The notes under the pieces: model-generated
What the model was told of the DNA's origin: nothing
What the model saw: only the letters and a program-made list of their open reading frames with translations
Databases searched by the model: none
Assembly (NCBI RefSeq): GCF_001467945.1
Contig: NZ_LNYQ01000013.1
Span: forward strand, 1,094,716 to 1,158,715
Direction of reading: 5' to 3'
Length of the DNA stretch: 64,000 nt
Source: Legionella parisiensis
Lineage (GTDB): Bacteria > Pseudomonadota > Gammaproteobacteria > Legionellales > Legionellaceae
Shown: positions 19,651 to 28,306 of the stretch, piece after piece
Layout of the letters: each line of letters starts with the position of its first letter
How positions within the stretch are numbered: position 1 is the stretch's first letter
Position numbers and translations under genes: made by a program

Positions 19651-21435
19651 ATGAAAAAATTTATTTTATTCTTATGTGTATTTATTAGTTTCCAGACTTG
19701 CCTCGCCCTTTCGGGAGAACAATATATGGAACGTTTTAATACCTATTTGTCCTTTAGTCAAAACTTACCTCCTGCAACACCCAGTCCCTCATTTTTGGAG
19801 TTCATTAATGGAACCACTCCTTTATCGACCAAATTACGCGAAAAATGGCTGTATGAATTAGCGAAAAGTAAGGATTGGATTCGCTTTAGCCAATATTATC
19901 AGCCATCTAATGATCTCAATCTCGTTTGTTATGAGCAAATTGCAAATTACAATACAGGGAAACAACAAGAAGCGTTAAAAGCATCCATTCCACTGTGGCT
20001 AAGTGGTGATTCAAGACCACCCTCTTGCAACAGTTTGTTTGACTTGCTGCTGAAAGATAATAATTTTGATCAAAACTTAATTACTCAACGAATTGCTCTT
20101 GCTTTGGAGCGACGCAATATCCAGTTAGCGCGCTATTTATTGACGAAATACAATAAACCTCATCCCCTGGAGCTGAATGCTTTAAATGCTGTTTATCAAA
20201 ATCCTGGGAATATCAGCAAGCTAAACCCTGGTGAATTAACAGATGACATCTATCTTTACGGACTGAAGCGTATGGTTTCGATTAATATGGATAAAGCGCT
20301 TAAGTTATGGCAGCAAAGCCAAACCTCGAAAATGCTGAGCCAGGCACAACAACAAGCTTTTTTAGCTCATGTAGCTCTTTATAAAGCCATGCGTAATGAT
20401 GAGGATGCATTAGAGTGGTTCGCCAAAGTAAAACCACAATACTACAATGATGTGTTGTTGGATTGGCAAATCCGCTTTGCTTTAAAACGAAAAAACTGGG
20501 CACAAGTCACCGCGTTAATTAATGATTCAAAAGATAAAGAGGAACCCTGTTGGCAATATTGGCTAGCACGCTCTTTAGAAGCACAAGGGAAAAAAGCAGA
20601 AGCACATGCGCTATACGAAGCCCTGGCAAAAAATAGACAATATTATGGGTTTCTTGCAAGCCTTCATCTCAATATAAAACCCAGTTTTACCAATGAAACT
20701 CCTACAACAAATCTGGATGTATTAAAACCCTATCAAGCTTTTATTGATAAAATTCAAACGCTTTACATGACCAGGCAAATGCTGCAAGCATCACGCCTGC
20801 TCAATGATTTCATCAGTGAATTGCCTAAAAACGAGGCAAGCGCTTTAGTCTATTGGATAGATCAGAAATTACAATGGCATGGTAAATCTGTTTACTTAAG
20901 CAATAATGAGACGCTGAATAATCAGCTATCATTAAGATTTCCATTGGCATATAAAGACAGCATTGCGCTTTTCTCTAAAAAATATGGAGTTGCTCCAGAA
21001 TTTATTTACGCCATCATTCGTCAGGAGAGCGGATTCAGAGACGACGCGACTTCTTCTGCGGGTGCTCGGGGTTTAATGCAGGTCATGCCTTATACCGCGA
21101 GAGTGGTCTCAAAAGCAGATAAGATTCCTTATAATGATCAAAAACAATTGTTCCTGTCTCAAAAGAACATCAATATCGGGGTGGCTTATTTAAAACAACT
21201 TGCAAAACGATTCGATAATCATCCCATACTCATCGCTGCAGCATATAATGCAGGACCAAAACAGGTGGTTTATTGGTTAAAAACGCACCCCCCTAAAGAA
21301 ATTGATGTATGGATAGAAACACTTCCCTGGCAAGAAACACGTAACTACTTAAAAAACATTATGGCTTTCTATGTCGTTTATCAATACCGTTTGGGTCAAA
21401 AACCTAATCTAGGAAATTTCCTAGAACCACTATAG
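19651..21435 (+). CDS. slt: Soluble lytic murein transglycosylase (Slt70-like)
   Basis: Periplasmic enzyme that cleaves glycan strands of peptidoglycan with 1,6-anhydro product. It has a signal peptide (MKKFILFLCVFISFQTCLA), a long alpha-helical superhelical domain (about residues 20-430) and a C-terminal SLT catalytic domain. The catalytic glutamate lies in IRQESGFRDDATSSAGA, followed by RGLMQVMPYTA and AAYNAGPKQV, all standard for family 1. The length of 594 is somewhat shorter than E. coli Slt70 (645). It follows rpe by 12 bp. A family A repeat begins 11 bp after the stop. Confidence 0.93.
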   Translation: MKKFILFLCVFISFQTCLALSGEQYMERFNTYLSFSQNLPPATPSPSFLEFINGTTPLSTKLREKWLYELAKSKDWIRFSQYYQPSNDLNLVCYEQIANYNTGKQQEALKASIPLWLSGDSRPPSCNSLFDLLLKDNNFDQNLITQRIALALERRNIQLARYLLTKYNKPHPLELNALNAVYQNPGNISKLNPGELTDDIYLYGLKRMVSINMDKALKLWQQSQTSKMLSQAQQQAFLAHVALYKAMRNDEDALEWFAKVKPQYYNDVLLDWQIRFALKRKNWAQVTALINDSKDKEEPCWQYWLARSLEAQGKKAEAHALYEALAKNRQYYGFLASLHLNIKPSFTNETPTTNLDVLKPYQAFIDKIQTLYMTRQMLQASRLLNDFISELPKNEASALVYWIDQKLQWHGKSVYLSNNETLNNQLSLRFPLAYKDSIALFSKKYGVAPEFIYAIIRQESGFRDDATSSAGARGLMQVMPYTARVVSKADKIPYNDQKQLFLSQKNINIGVAYLKQLAKRFDNHPILIAAAYNAGPKQVVYWLKTHPPKEIDVWIETLPWQETRNYLKNIMAFYVVYQYRLGQKPNLGNFLEPL

Positions 21436-21446
21436 GATAGGATTTA

Positions 21447-21520
21447 TAGCCTGGTTGCTTGCAGCCAAGATTTTCTTTGACTGTGATCCAATGGAGCCCG
21501 GCTACAAGCAGAAAGGCTAC
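21447..21520. repeat. Family A palindromic repeat
   Basis: Inverted repeat with TAGCCTGG at the left and AGGCTAC at the right, closely related to the copy at 2957-3028. It starts 11 bp after the slt stop and may terminate that transcript. Confidence 0.68.
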
Positions 21521-21627
21521 ATTCCCCCAATTAAATGATAAATTAATAATCATTTTGATCTATAATTATACAAACAAACCAAAAAGGTAATACTCTTTAT
21601 TTTCCTGTATGCCTAAAGGCGTTTTTT

Positions 21628-21945
21628 ATGATGAAAGTTACCTGTTTTATTAGCTTGGGAATGATACTTCTACTAACAGGGTGTGGTACTCCATCAGCTT
21701 ATGTAGTTGGTACAACATATGAACCAATCCATTACACTTATTCTCCTGGATATAATCCACCACAAGTAGCTTATCCAGATGTACCAGTAGATGCAGATAC
21801 ATCTATAGACAGTGAAGCCGTCGTCGAGCAAGAAAATGCGATTAATGCAATGAATGATTCGATTGCCGCAACCCAACAGCAAAAGGAGGCTGCTCAACAG
21901 CAAATAATTATGCAGCAACTTAATGCACTACCAAATCTTCGATAA
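21628..21945 (+). CDS. Small lipoprotein
   Basis: A 105-residue exported lipoprotein. The leader MMKVTCFISLGMILLLTGC ends in a lipobox (LLTGC), so Cys20 (19 if the second ATG is used) should be lipidated. The mature part is Tyr/Pro-rich (YSPGYNPPQVAYPDVPV), then Gln/Glu/Ala-rich with coiled-coil character (QQQKEAAQQQIIMQQ). No Asp follows the cysteine, so outer-membrane sorting by Lol is expected. I cannot assign a function. It is alone between slt and a convergent gene. Confidence 0.72.
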   Translation: MMKVTCFISLGMILLLTGCGTPSAYVVGTTYEPIHYTYSPGYNPPQVAYPDVPVDADTSIDSEAVVEQENAINAMNDSIAATQQQKEAAQQQIIMQQLNALPNLR

Positions 21946-22035
21946 AACTCTTACATAGTTAAGAAAACAGTATTTTAACAGATACAGTAATTCATAGCTT
22001 ACGAAGTGACATTGATCGTGAATTCAATTGTGAGA

Positions 22036-22066
22036 GAAAAAAAAGCAAGCAATTTTGCTTGCTTAA
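22036..22066 (-). terminator. Rho-independent terminator
   Basis: On the minus strand AAGCAAGC, a 6-nt loop (AAAATT), GCTTGCTT, then a run of T. It sits directly after the stop of the 22076-23308 gene. Confidence 0.85.
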
Positions 22067-22075
22067 TGATTTAAA

Positions 22076-23308
22076 TTAACGCGCCCTGCCGAAATGTGGA
22101 TGAATTTGATGCTCCTCCAAGACTTCATTGAATTTATTAGCATCTTCCGGGGTAACGGAAATTGCTGGTTTAGCCACTAACTCCAGCATTATCTCTAATT
22201 CTTCTCTTGTGAATTTAGTCATCAGAGGAAGATTAGTTAATGTTGTAACGATGTCTGGCCTTTCTAAAAGACTATTATTTTCACAAATGTTTCGATAATT
22301 TTCAGCATTCAACATACCTGCTTGCTGCAAGTAGTTCATGAAATGAAACGCCCCAATACCCAATTGGCTTACCTTTAAGAATTCTTCTTTTGATGAACAG
22401 TGACTAATTAGTGATGCACTGTCTAGTAACAATAGATTTTTGGCAAAAATATTAGCATTCTCGGGATTTCTTTCAAGTAATACGAAATAGTTATTTAACA
22501 ATTCGGGGACTTCTAAAAGCTTTCTCGCACCTTCATAAATTATATCGATGAATTGTTCTTGTCTTGCAAGAATATCAAGGATATCCAAATCATAAATCTC
22601 CTTTGTTAATAACAAACCAAGCAGATTGAGCGTTGTATTCATGCATGCAGGTGAAATCAAACTCGCACGAAGTTTATCTACCAAAGCGGCAGGATTGTAT
22701 GCATGATCCTGAAGCTCAATAAGTAATCGAGAAATATTGAGTGACTCTTCAGGATAAGCAAGGAGTAAATTAAAACTCGATTTATCAAGCAAATCTCTCT
22801 CGTGTAGATCCCGGGTAGCTTGCACCACAGTTGAATCAGTCCTTGCAGCCTGAAATATAATCTGTATTGACACAGAATTAGGGTTGATCTCTAAATCGTT
22901 CATCACTCCCAATAAATTGACGGCCCCACCAATATTGGAGATATTTTGGGCAATAACTTTCTCAACATGTTCAGTCAGATTAATTTTAAGATCTTTCAAT
23001 GCCTTAAATACGGAAATTAAACGGTTACCAGAATGAGGATATGCAGCAATAAGATTGATCATTCGAGGATCACATCCCAGACCCAATTTATTCAAACGGT
23101 TAAGAAAAACAGTACTTACAGTTGCATTTTCTTCTTTATCATTTCCTTCTCCAGGAGAAGAAGATTGCATTAATTCTCGAACAACTTCAGGCTTTAAACT
23201 TTGGATCATCGCTTGAGTACTCACACTCGTTGTCTCTATGTTTTTAGTATCATTATGTCCAGACATAAATTGTCCCTGAATTGACCTTAAAGGGCTAAAA
23301 TATAACAC
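22076..23308 (-). CDS. Hypothetical helical protein, paralogue of the next gene upstream
   Basis: A 410-residue protein I do not recognise outside Legionella. A polar, Ser/Thr/Glu-rich N-terminal segment (about residues 1-65) is followed by a long helical body made of short amphipathic helices. It aligns through most of its length with the 352-residue product encoded just upstream. Shared landmarks include LGLxxDxRM, NPENANIFAKNLLLL against NPRNANVLANLILLL, and IGAFHFMNYLQQAGMLNAENY against IGAFHFLSHLQQAGMLDSENY. There is no signal peptide or membrane segment. The start might be the internal ATG at about residue 15 (MSGHNDTKN) rather than 23308. Tandem duplication and no known domain suggest a Dot/Icm effector family; this is inference only. 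Confidence 0.6.
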   Translation of the reverse strand: MLYFSPLRSIQGQFMSGHNDTKNIETTSVSTQAMIQSLKPEVVRELMQSSSPGEGNDKEENATVSTVFLNRLNKLGLGCDPRMINLIAAYPHSGNRLISVFKALKDLKINLTEHVEKVIAQNISNIGGAVNLLGVMNDLEINPNSVSIQIIFQAARTDSTVVQATRDLHERDLLDKSSFNLLLAYPEESLNISRLLIELQDHAYNPAALVDKLRASLISPACMNTTLNLLGLLLTKEIYDLDILDILARQEQFIDIIYEGARKLLEVPELLNNYFVLLERNPENANIFAKNLLLLDSASLISHCSSKEEFLKVSQLGIGAFHFMNYLQQAGMLNAENYRNICENNSLLERPDIVTTLTNLPLMTKFTREELEIMLELVAKPAISVTPEDANKFNEVLEEHQIHPHFGRAR

Positions 23309-23331
23309 AAACGACTAAGTTAAAGCAAATT

Positions 23332-24390
23332 TCATTGTTTCAAACTTGAGTTTTTAACCAATTGATGCTTTTCAATTATTGCCATAAACTCCTCTAAATT
23401 GGTTTCAGAACTTGGTTCAGAAATCAAGCGAAGCATTTGTGCTAATTCGGATTTATCAAATCCCTCGAATAAAGGAAGATTAATAAACGATTCCATGACA
23501 TCCTTCTGCGTGAGGATTGAACTGTCCTGACAGACTTTTTTATAATTTTCAGAATCTAACATACCGGCTTGCTGCAGATGAGACAAGAAATGAAAAGCTC
23601 CTATTTCCAATTTACTTACCATGGATAAATCTTCTGTTTTTCTATAATCAATGAGCGACTCTTTATGTAATAGCAGAATAAGATTGGCTAGGACGTTGGC
23701 ATTTCTTGGATTATTCTCAATGACACTGAAGTAACTTGCTGCGAGTTTATTTTTTGCAGTAAGTTTTAGCGTACCCTCATAAATTTTATCGATATATTCC
23801 TGGTGCGTTGAAAGAACTTCGAAACATTCAAAATAATAGAGATTTTTATTTAAAAGGAGGGTAAGCAGTCTTATAGCCGTATCCATATTTTTTGCAGAAA
23901 ACTTATGGAGCTTTTCGACTATTTTCTCTGTAGGATAAGCGTGCTGTTGAAAATTAATGATTAAATCAGCAAGCAATAAAGAGTGCGCAGGATATGCAAA
24001 GAAAAGATTTAAAGTAGTCAAATCAAGGGGGGCACGCGTTTTGAGCAGCTGCATTCCCTGTATTAGCACGGTGTCTGATTGTGCACAAGCAAATAAACGT
24101 GCTAGAGGAAAAAGAGTTACATCAATTTCTTCATTGTGCATAAAATCTAATAAATTGCTCAGACTTCCTGCACAAGAAACGTTACTTGCAATGAGGTCAT
24201 GAAGGGTATCATTCAATTTAATGTTGCATTTTTTTAAGCGCATGAATAAGGAGGCAAGCCGATTAATATACTCAGGATTCTCTTCAAGGGTTTTCAGCAT
24301 TCGTTCATCAGGATCCAAACCTAATTTTTTTAAGAGAATCATAATTTTACCTTCTGCCGCAGTTATTTGATTAATCTTAAGATATGTCAT
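23332..24390 (-). CDS. Hypothetical helical protein, tandem paralogue
   Basis: A 352-residue all-helical protein of unknown function, first of a tandem pair on the minus strand with a 23-bp gap to its paralogue. It lacks the polar N-terminal segment of the partner. The C-terminus (EPSSETNLEEFMAIIEKHQ) is rich in Glu, Ser and Thr, similar to the E-block often found near Dot/Icm secretion signals. I saw no PmrA-like CTTAAT repeat in front of it. No enzymatic motif is visible, and repeated leucine-rich helices suggest a scaffold or a protein-binding fold. Confidence 0.6.
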   Translation of the reverse strand: MTYLKINQITAAEGKIMILLKKLGLDPDERMLKTLEENPEYINRLASLFMRLKKCNIKLNDTLHDLIASNVSCAGSLSNLLDFMHNEEIDVTLFPLARLFACAQSDTVLIQGMQLLKTRAPLDLTTLNLFFAYPAHSLLLADLIINFQQHAYPTEKIVEKLHKFSAKNMDTAIRLLTLLLNKNLYYFECFEVLSTHQEYIDKIYEGTLKLTAKNKLAASYFSVIENNPRNANVLANLILLLHKESLIDYRKTEDLSMVSKLEIGAFHFLSHLQQAGMLDSENYKKVCQDSSILTQKDVMESFINLPLFEGFDKSELAQMLRLISEPSSETNLEEFMAIIEKHQLVKNSSLKQ

Positions 24391-24607
24391 TACCGCCTCA
24401 CTGTCCTGTGCATTTTCTCTTTAGTATCTCAAATAAACATCAATGAATTTTTATTTATTATTTGGCTTATATCACCAAAAAAAGAGTCATTGAGATCAAG
24501 ATAGTAACAAATAAAGTATATTTTAAATATAGTAAATAATAAAAATACAACCTCTTTCTCTTCTTATAAACCCCTCAGTAATGCTTATTTTATTTTCAAT
24601 CAAACCA

Positions 24608-24640
24608 CTTAATGGTCACTTAAGATTCATTTTATATAAT
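24608..24640 (+). promoter_or_regulatory. PmrA-like direct repeat and -10 box before the helicase-like gene
   Basis: CTTAAT (24608-24613), 5 nt, CTTAAG (24619-24624), then 10 nt to TATAAT (24635-24640). PmrA-controlled Dot/Icm effector genes of L. pneumophila carry a tandem CTTAAT-type site just upstream of the -10 box. The second half-site differs in one base. The remaining AT-rich gap (24391-24743) shows nothing else. Confidence 0.5.
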
Positions 24641-24743
24641 GGCAAACATTAGGTAAATTGTGGCCTATATATCCAAATAAGACCCACAATGATCTAACTT
24701 AAAAAATCAATGTAGAAAAAATATATTCACGGGGGAGTTTAAG

Positions 24744-27728
24744 ATGGGCGCAAGTCGAGAAATTGTTGAACAGCAAATTAAAGATCTAAAAGATTATACA
24801 GATACCGTTGCTGCGGTTCATTTGTTAAAAGAGGTGGTAACAAATGGTGCAGTAGTAACAATAGGAAGTGCGAAAGAAAGTATTGATATAGAAAACAATA
24901 AAAAAGATCCGAAGATCGGAAATGTAGTAAAAGCGATTTTAGCAAAAGCCGGTAAGCCAGGGGAAAGCACTAAATGGGAAGATAAAGGCGACGGAAAACC
25001 ACATCTTGAAGCTGCTATTACTATAGGCGGCGCAGTTTATACAATTGATTTAGTTTTTGAAGGCAATGATCAAACTGTAAGCACCACACAAAATTATACT
25101 GTAAATATCACCAGTAAGTTAAATTCTGAAGTAAGCAGAGGAAAATTATTCTTCGATCATGACCATACAGCTACTGTAAAACTCACCTATGATAAAGATG
25201 GTGATCTTCGTGCAGTAACCAAAAAAGGATTAGCCGTTGATACTAAATCGTTTGTTCCATATGCATATCAAAATGAAATTTTATCTAAATTTCATGACAG
25301 TTTAAAAGATCATAAAGAACAACGACTAGCGATTATGGGTACCGGTTCGGGTAAAAGTATTGTTATGGCAGGTATTGCTCAAGCCGTTGGGCGCACCGTC
25401 ATGATTGTTCCTGATCAAACATTAGTAAACCAACAATCAAAAGAAACATCTGACCTGATTGGTGCTGGAGTGGTCAATGGTGTTAAAGTGACTCCACGAG
25501 TTTTCACTTTAGATACTCTTAAAGGTAAAGTGGACGTCCTTTGGGAAGCTTTGGAAAAGGATTTGAGTGATATAGAAGAAGAGGATGTACTAAAAATCCA
25601 AGCATATTTTCGCAAAGTGATTGCAGGCACTGAGCCTTTCGATCAAATTGTTTTACAAGCTGAGCACCCCCTATTCAAGATCATTGCAAACGAAATAAAA
25701 GATTCTATGGTTTTAATCGATGAAAGTCATCGCCATACATTTAAACCAGAAGATGCAGAACTTTTGAAAGGAATAAAAGCTCGTAATTCAGTCCTGGCAT
25801 TAACAGCCACTCCAACTTCTGAGTTATATAATCTCTTTACAGGTAATCCTTTAGATGACTTAAGTCTTGGTGCTGCAATTGAACTTGGAACTATTCGACC
25901 AATTAAAGATGAAGTCGCTTATGTGAATGAAAAAAGTTTGACTGATCAAGCTGTGGCTCACTACTTTGATGATTACTATCTTGAGGAAGGTATGAGTGGT
26001 TATGTTGATCCCGTTGAATTAAAGAAACAAATCATCGAAGCGGAATCAGGAATTGAAGACTCTATAGCACAAGAAAGAGCTATTAATCAGGCTTTAGCAT
26101 TGAACCGCATTCGTTGCCAACGTAACATGGGGTTTTCTGACGATAAAGCAACTCGTGAAAAATTGGCTGAGATCTATCAAAAAATCGCCAATGGAGATAG
26201 AGAGACTATTGAAAAATACCAAGGTGAAGTTGCAAAACTTAGACAAAAATCTGAATGTGACGCACGCTTGCAATTGGTTCAGAAATTTGGTGCCGTAGAA
26301 GAAGTAGAGTTCCGAAAAACTGTAGGTCTTCCGGTAGTGAATTTACAACAGGATATCGCTACAGAACAACAAAAAGATATTCAAAGAGCAATCAATAGCT
26401 ATGCGCTTGCTCTTGTCTTCAATGAAAAGCATACAGATATCGCGGAAAAGGACAGAACTCACAAACTTGAGGACTATTTGAAAGAATGGGATCAGCATAT
26501 TGCGAAATATAAAACGAAAAATGATGAGATACCTAAACCATTTCTTACCAAGCTTGAATCATGTGAAACAAAAAACAGGGAAACACTAAAAGAAGCTTTA
26601 GAAAAGTTAGGTGCACCAATTTCCAAATTGCCTACTGCACAAAAGGAAGCCATTACCAAATTGATATTGGACAGAGCAGAAACAATGGTAGCTAAAGTCA
26701 AAGCATCACAACCTGTATCTGAAGTGATAGCTGGAGCACCTCAGCCTAATTTAGTCACTTTGAAAGCAACGGAGAATTATTCTGGTGCAATTGATATGAG
26801 TACACCACAATCCACAATTGATGAACAACTCGCTCAAATCGAAGTAGGTTTGAGAACTCATATCGTAGCGGATCAGGTGATTGCAACAGGGGTGAGTATC
26901 AGAGATATCTTGAACGTGCAAATTATCAATACTAATTCGCCCGTTATTGAATCAGATATCAATGTGATTAACGGAATCCTGTCAGGACCACAGGCGGCTG
27001 GTCGTTGCGTAAGAAATAAAGACACTGAGGCTCGTGTTCAACAATACATTGATCAACGATATGAAGGCAAAGGTCTAATTCTTACTGTAGATGCGATCAT
27101 TGATCCTAAAAACTCAGCAGAAAGAACAAGAGAAGTTATGAAGAACAGGGAAGAACAAGCTCAGAAAGAAGCGGCTGTTGTTCGCCTGTTGAAGTCTGAG
27201 TTAAAAGGTTTCGACGCGTTTACCTTGTTCCAACAATGTCTACCTTTACATGATAAAATTGAGGGGCTTGTTAAAAAATTAGACGTTCTCGATAATCTTT
27301 TAAGAGATAAAGAAAAGAGCGTGATTACTTACCGATTAACAAGGGATAGAACCGAAGAGCAATATGAGTCTCAGAAAGAATCTCTCGAACAAGATATAAC
27401 AACTCTTGCGAAAGAGTTAGAAATAATCCCTGGAAGGAAAGATAAGGCTCCTGAAACCAGACTTCCATCTGAGTATTCTCGAAATGCATCACTTTATTTA
27501 ATGTGGGTAAAAATAACTCTGAAACAAGCAACCCTGAATGCTGCAACAGAAGAAGTACGCTCCACTCTTGAACAAATAGATAAAGAGATAGAAAAACTGG
27601 AAGACGTTATCAAAGAAATTAAAGTTACGTACAAAGAAGGAAGTTTAGAACTGGAGAAGCTGAGAGTCCAAGAAGAGCGTATGATACAACAAATAGAAGA
27701 GGCCAATAAACGATTTACTTCTGTATAA
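24744..27728 (+). CDS. SF2 helicase-like ATPase, probable Dot/Icm effector
   Basis: A 994-residue protein. Residues 1-165 form a unique N-terminal domain. A superfamily 2 motor follows, with Walker A MGTGSGKS (198-205), Walker B/motif II DESH (326-329) and motif III LTATP (about 352). An insertion of some 270 residues of mostly helical sequence comes next. The second RecA-like half has VATG-type and arginine-finger elements (GPQAAGRCVRNKD, 748-760). The last 170 residues are a strong coiled coil rich in Glu and Lys, ending IQQIEEANKRFTSV. The fold recalls type I/III restriction and DEAD-like helicases, but there is no nuclease or methylase and no modification genes nearby. The PmrA-like promoter and Glu-rich tail suggest translocation into host cells. 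The start has GGGGGAG upstream. Confidence 0.7.
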   Translation: MGASREIVEQQIKDLKDYTDTVAAVHLLKEVVTNGAVVTIGSAKESIDIENNKKDPKIGNVVKAILAKAGKPGESTKWEDKGDGKPHLEAAITIGGAVYTIDLVFEGNDQTVSTTQNYTVNITSKLNSEVSRGKLFFDHDHTATVKLTYDKDGDLRAVTKKGLAVDTKSFVPYAYQNEILSKFHDSLKDHKEQRLAIMGTGSGKSIVMAGIAQAVGRTVMIVPDQTLVNQQSKETSDLIGAGVVNGVKVTPRVFTLDTLKGKVDVLWEALEKDLSDIEEEDVLKIQAYFRKVIAGTEPFDQIVLQAEHPLFKIIANEIKDSMVLIDESHRHTFKPEDAELLKGIKARNSVLALTATPTSELYNLFTGNPLDDLSLGAAIELGTIRPIKDEVAYVNEKSLTDQAVAHYFDDYYLEEGMSGYVDPVELKKQIIEAESGIEDSIAQERAINQALALNRIRCQRNMGFSDDKATREKLAEIYQKIANGDRETIEKYQGEVAKLRQKSECDARLQLVQKFGAVEEVEFRKTVGLPVVNLQQDIATEQQKDIQRAINSYALALVFNEKHTDIAEKDRTHKLEDYLKEWDQHIAKYKTKNDEIPKPFLTKLESCETKNRETLKEALEKLGAPISKLPTAQKEAITKLILDRAETMVAKVKASQPVSEVIAGAPQPNLVTLKATENYSGAIDMSTPQSTIDEQLAQIEVGLRTHIVADQVIATGVSIRDILNVQIINTNSPVIESDINVINGILSGPQAAGRCVRNKDTEARVQQYIDQRYEGKGLILTVDAIIDPKNSAERTREVMKNREEQAQKEAAVVRLLKSELKGFDAFTLFQQCLPLHDKIEGLVKKLDVLDNLLRDKEKSVITYRLTRDRTEEQYESQKESLEQDITTLAKELEIIPGRKDKAPETRLPSEYSRNASLYLMWVKITLKQATLNAATEEVRSTLEQIDKEIEKLEDVIKEIKVTYKEGSLELEKLRVQEERMIQQIEEANKRFTSV

Positions 27729-27759
27729 TCATGGAATAAATATTCTTCCTAGCACCTTA

Positions 27760-27787
27760 AACCCTCCCCTTGCGGAGGGTTTTTTAT
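27760..27787 (+). terminator. Rho-independent terminator
   Basis: ACCCTCC, short loop, GGAGGGT followed by six T. It lies about 32 bp after the stop of the helicase-like gene. Confidence 0.88.
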
Positions 27788-27820
27788 TATGTACTGGCAA
27801 TGAGATCCCCAAGCTGGTCT

Positions 27821-28306
27821 TTACTCATCTTTAATAGTTAAGTAGATCAGAAGAACTAAAAAAGTAATAAATATTTGGAAGGCTGTTGTTATAGCCCCTC
27901 TTAGCGAGGATGACATCCATATGCCAAACCACTCACCAGCTACAGACATAAATACCACTTGCCAGGTTAAAAATCCCAAAGTAAGACCTGCTACAGCCCA
28001 ATTCTTAGTACCATTAAATATGAAAGCGTTTGCATCCCGCACTTTAAATAACTTCCATGCTCCTACACCGCAAATTATCGTAGTTAACAATTCTAAACCA
28101 ATGATAACCAGATACATTGCATGATGCAGTATGGGATTGGTAATGGCTCGATAACCAATTAAAGAATCCTGAAATATATCGTTCATCATCAGCGTGCGTT
28201 CAACCACAGCAAAATTGACATAATAATCAGAAACATTCCCGAAAACATCCAGAAGACAGTAAAAAGCAATTACCAGGATACATAGTATTTTTGATTTTCT
28301 TATCAT
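27821..28306 (-). CDS. DUF2165 small integral membrane protein
   Basis: A 161-residue inner-membrane protein with four hydrophobic helices (about residues 7-30, 62-85, 105-125 and 135-158). The loop VAGEWFGIWMSS before the last helix matches the conserved GEWF/W element of DUF2165. The function of the family is unknown. It is the last gene of an operon with ugpQ and ugpB, and its start codon shares one base with the ugpB stop, so it may help in uptake or sensing of the UgpB ligand. That is inference from coupling. Confidence 0.75.
   Translation of the reverse strand: MIRKSKILCILVIAFYCLLDVFGNVSDYYVNFAVVERTLMMNDIFQDSLIGYRAITNPILHHAMYLVIIGLELLTTIICGVGAWKLFKVRDANAFIFNGTKNWAVAGLTLGFLTWQVVFMSVAGEWFGIWMSSSLRGAITTAFQIFITFLVLLIYLTIKDE

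Noticed and set aside
24391..24743. PmrA-like site for the minus-strand paralogue pair
   Set aside because: The CTTAAT repeat found here points to the plus-strand helicase-like gene and is followed by a -10 box in that direction. No ATTAAG pair suits the minus strand.
24744..27728. Restriction enzyme subunit
   Set aside because: The SF2 motor resembles type I/III restriction motors, but there is no nuclease motif, no methyltransferase and no specificity gene beside it.
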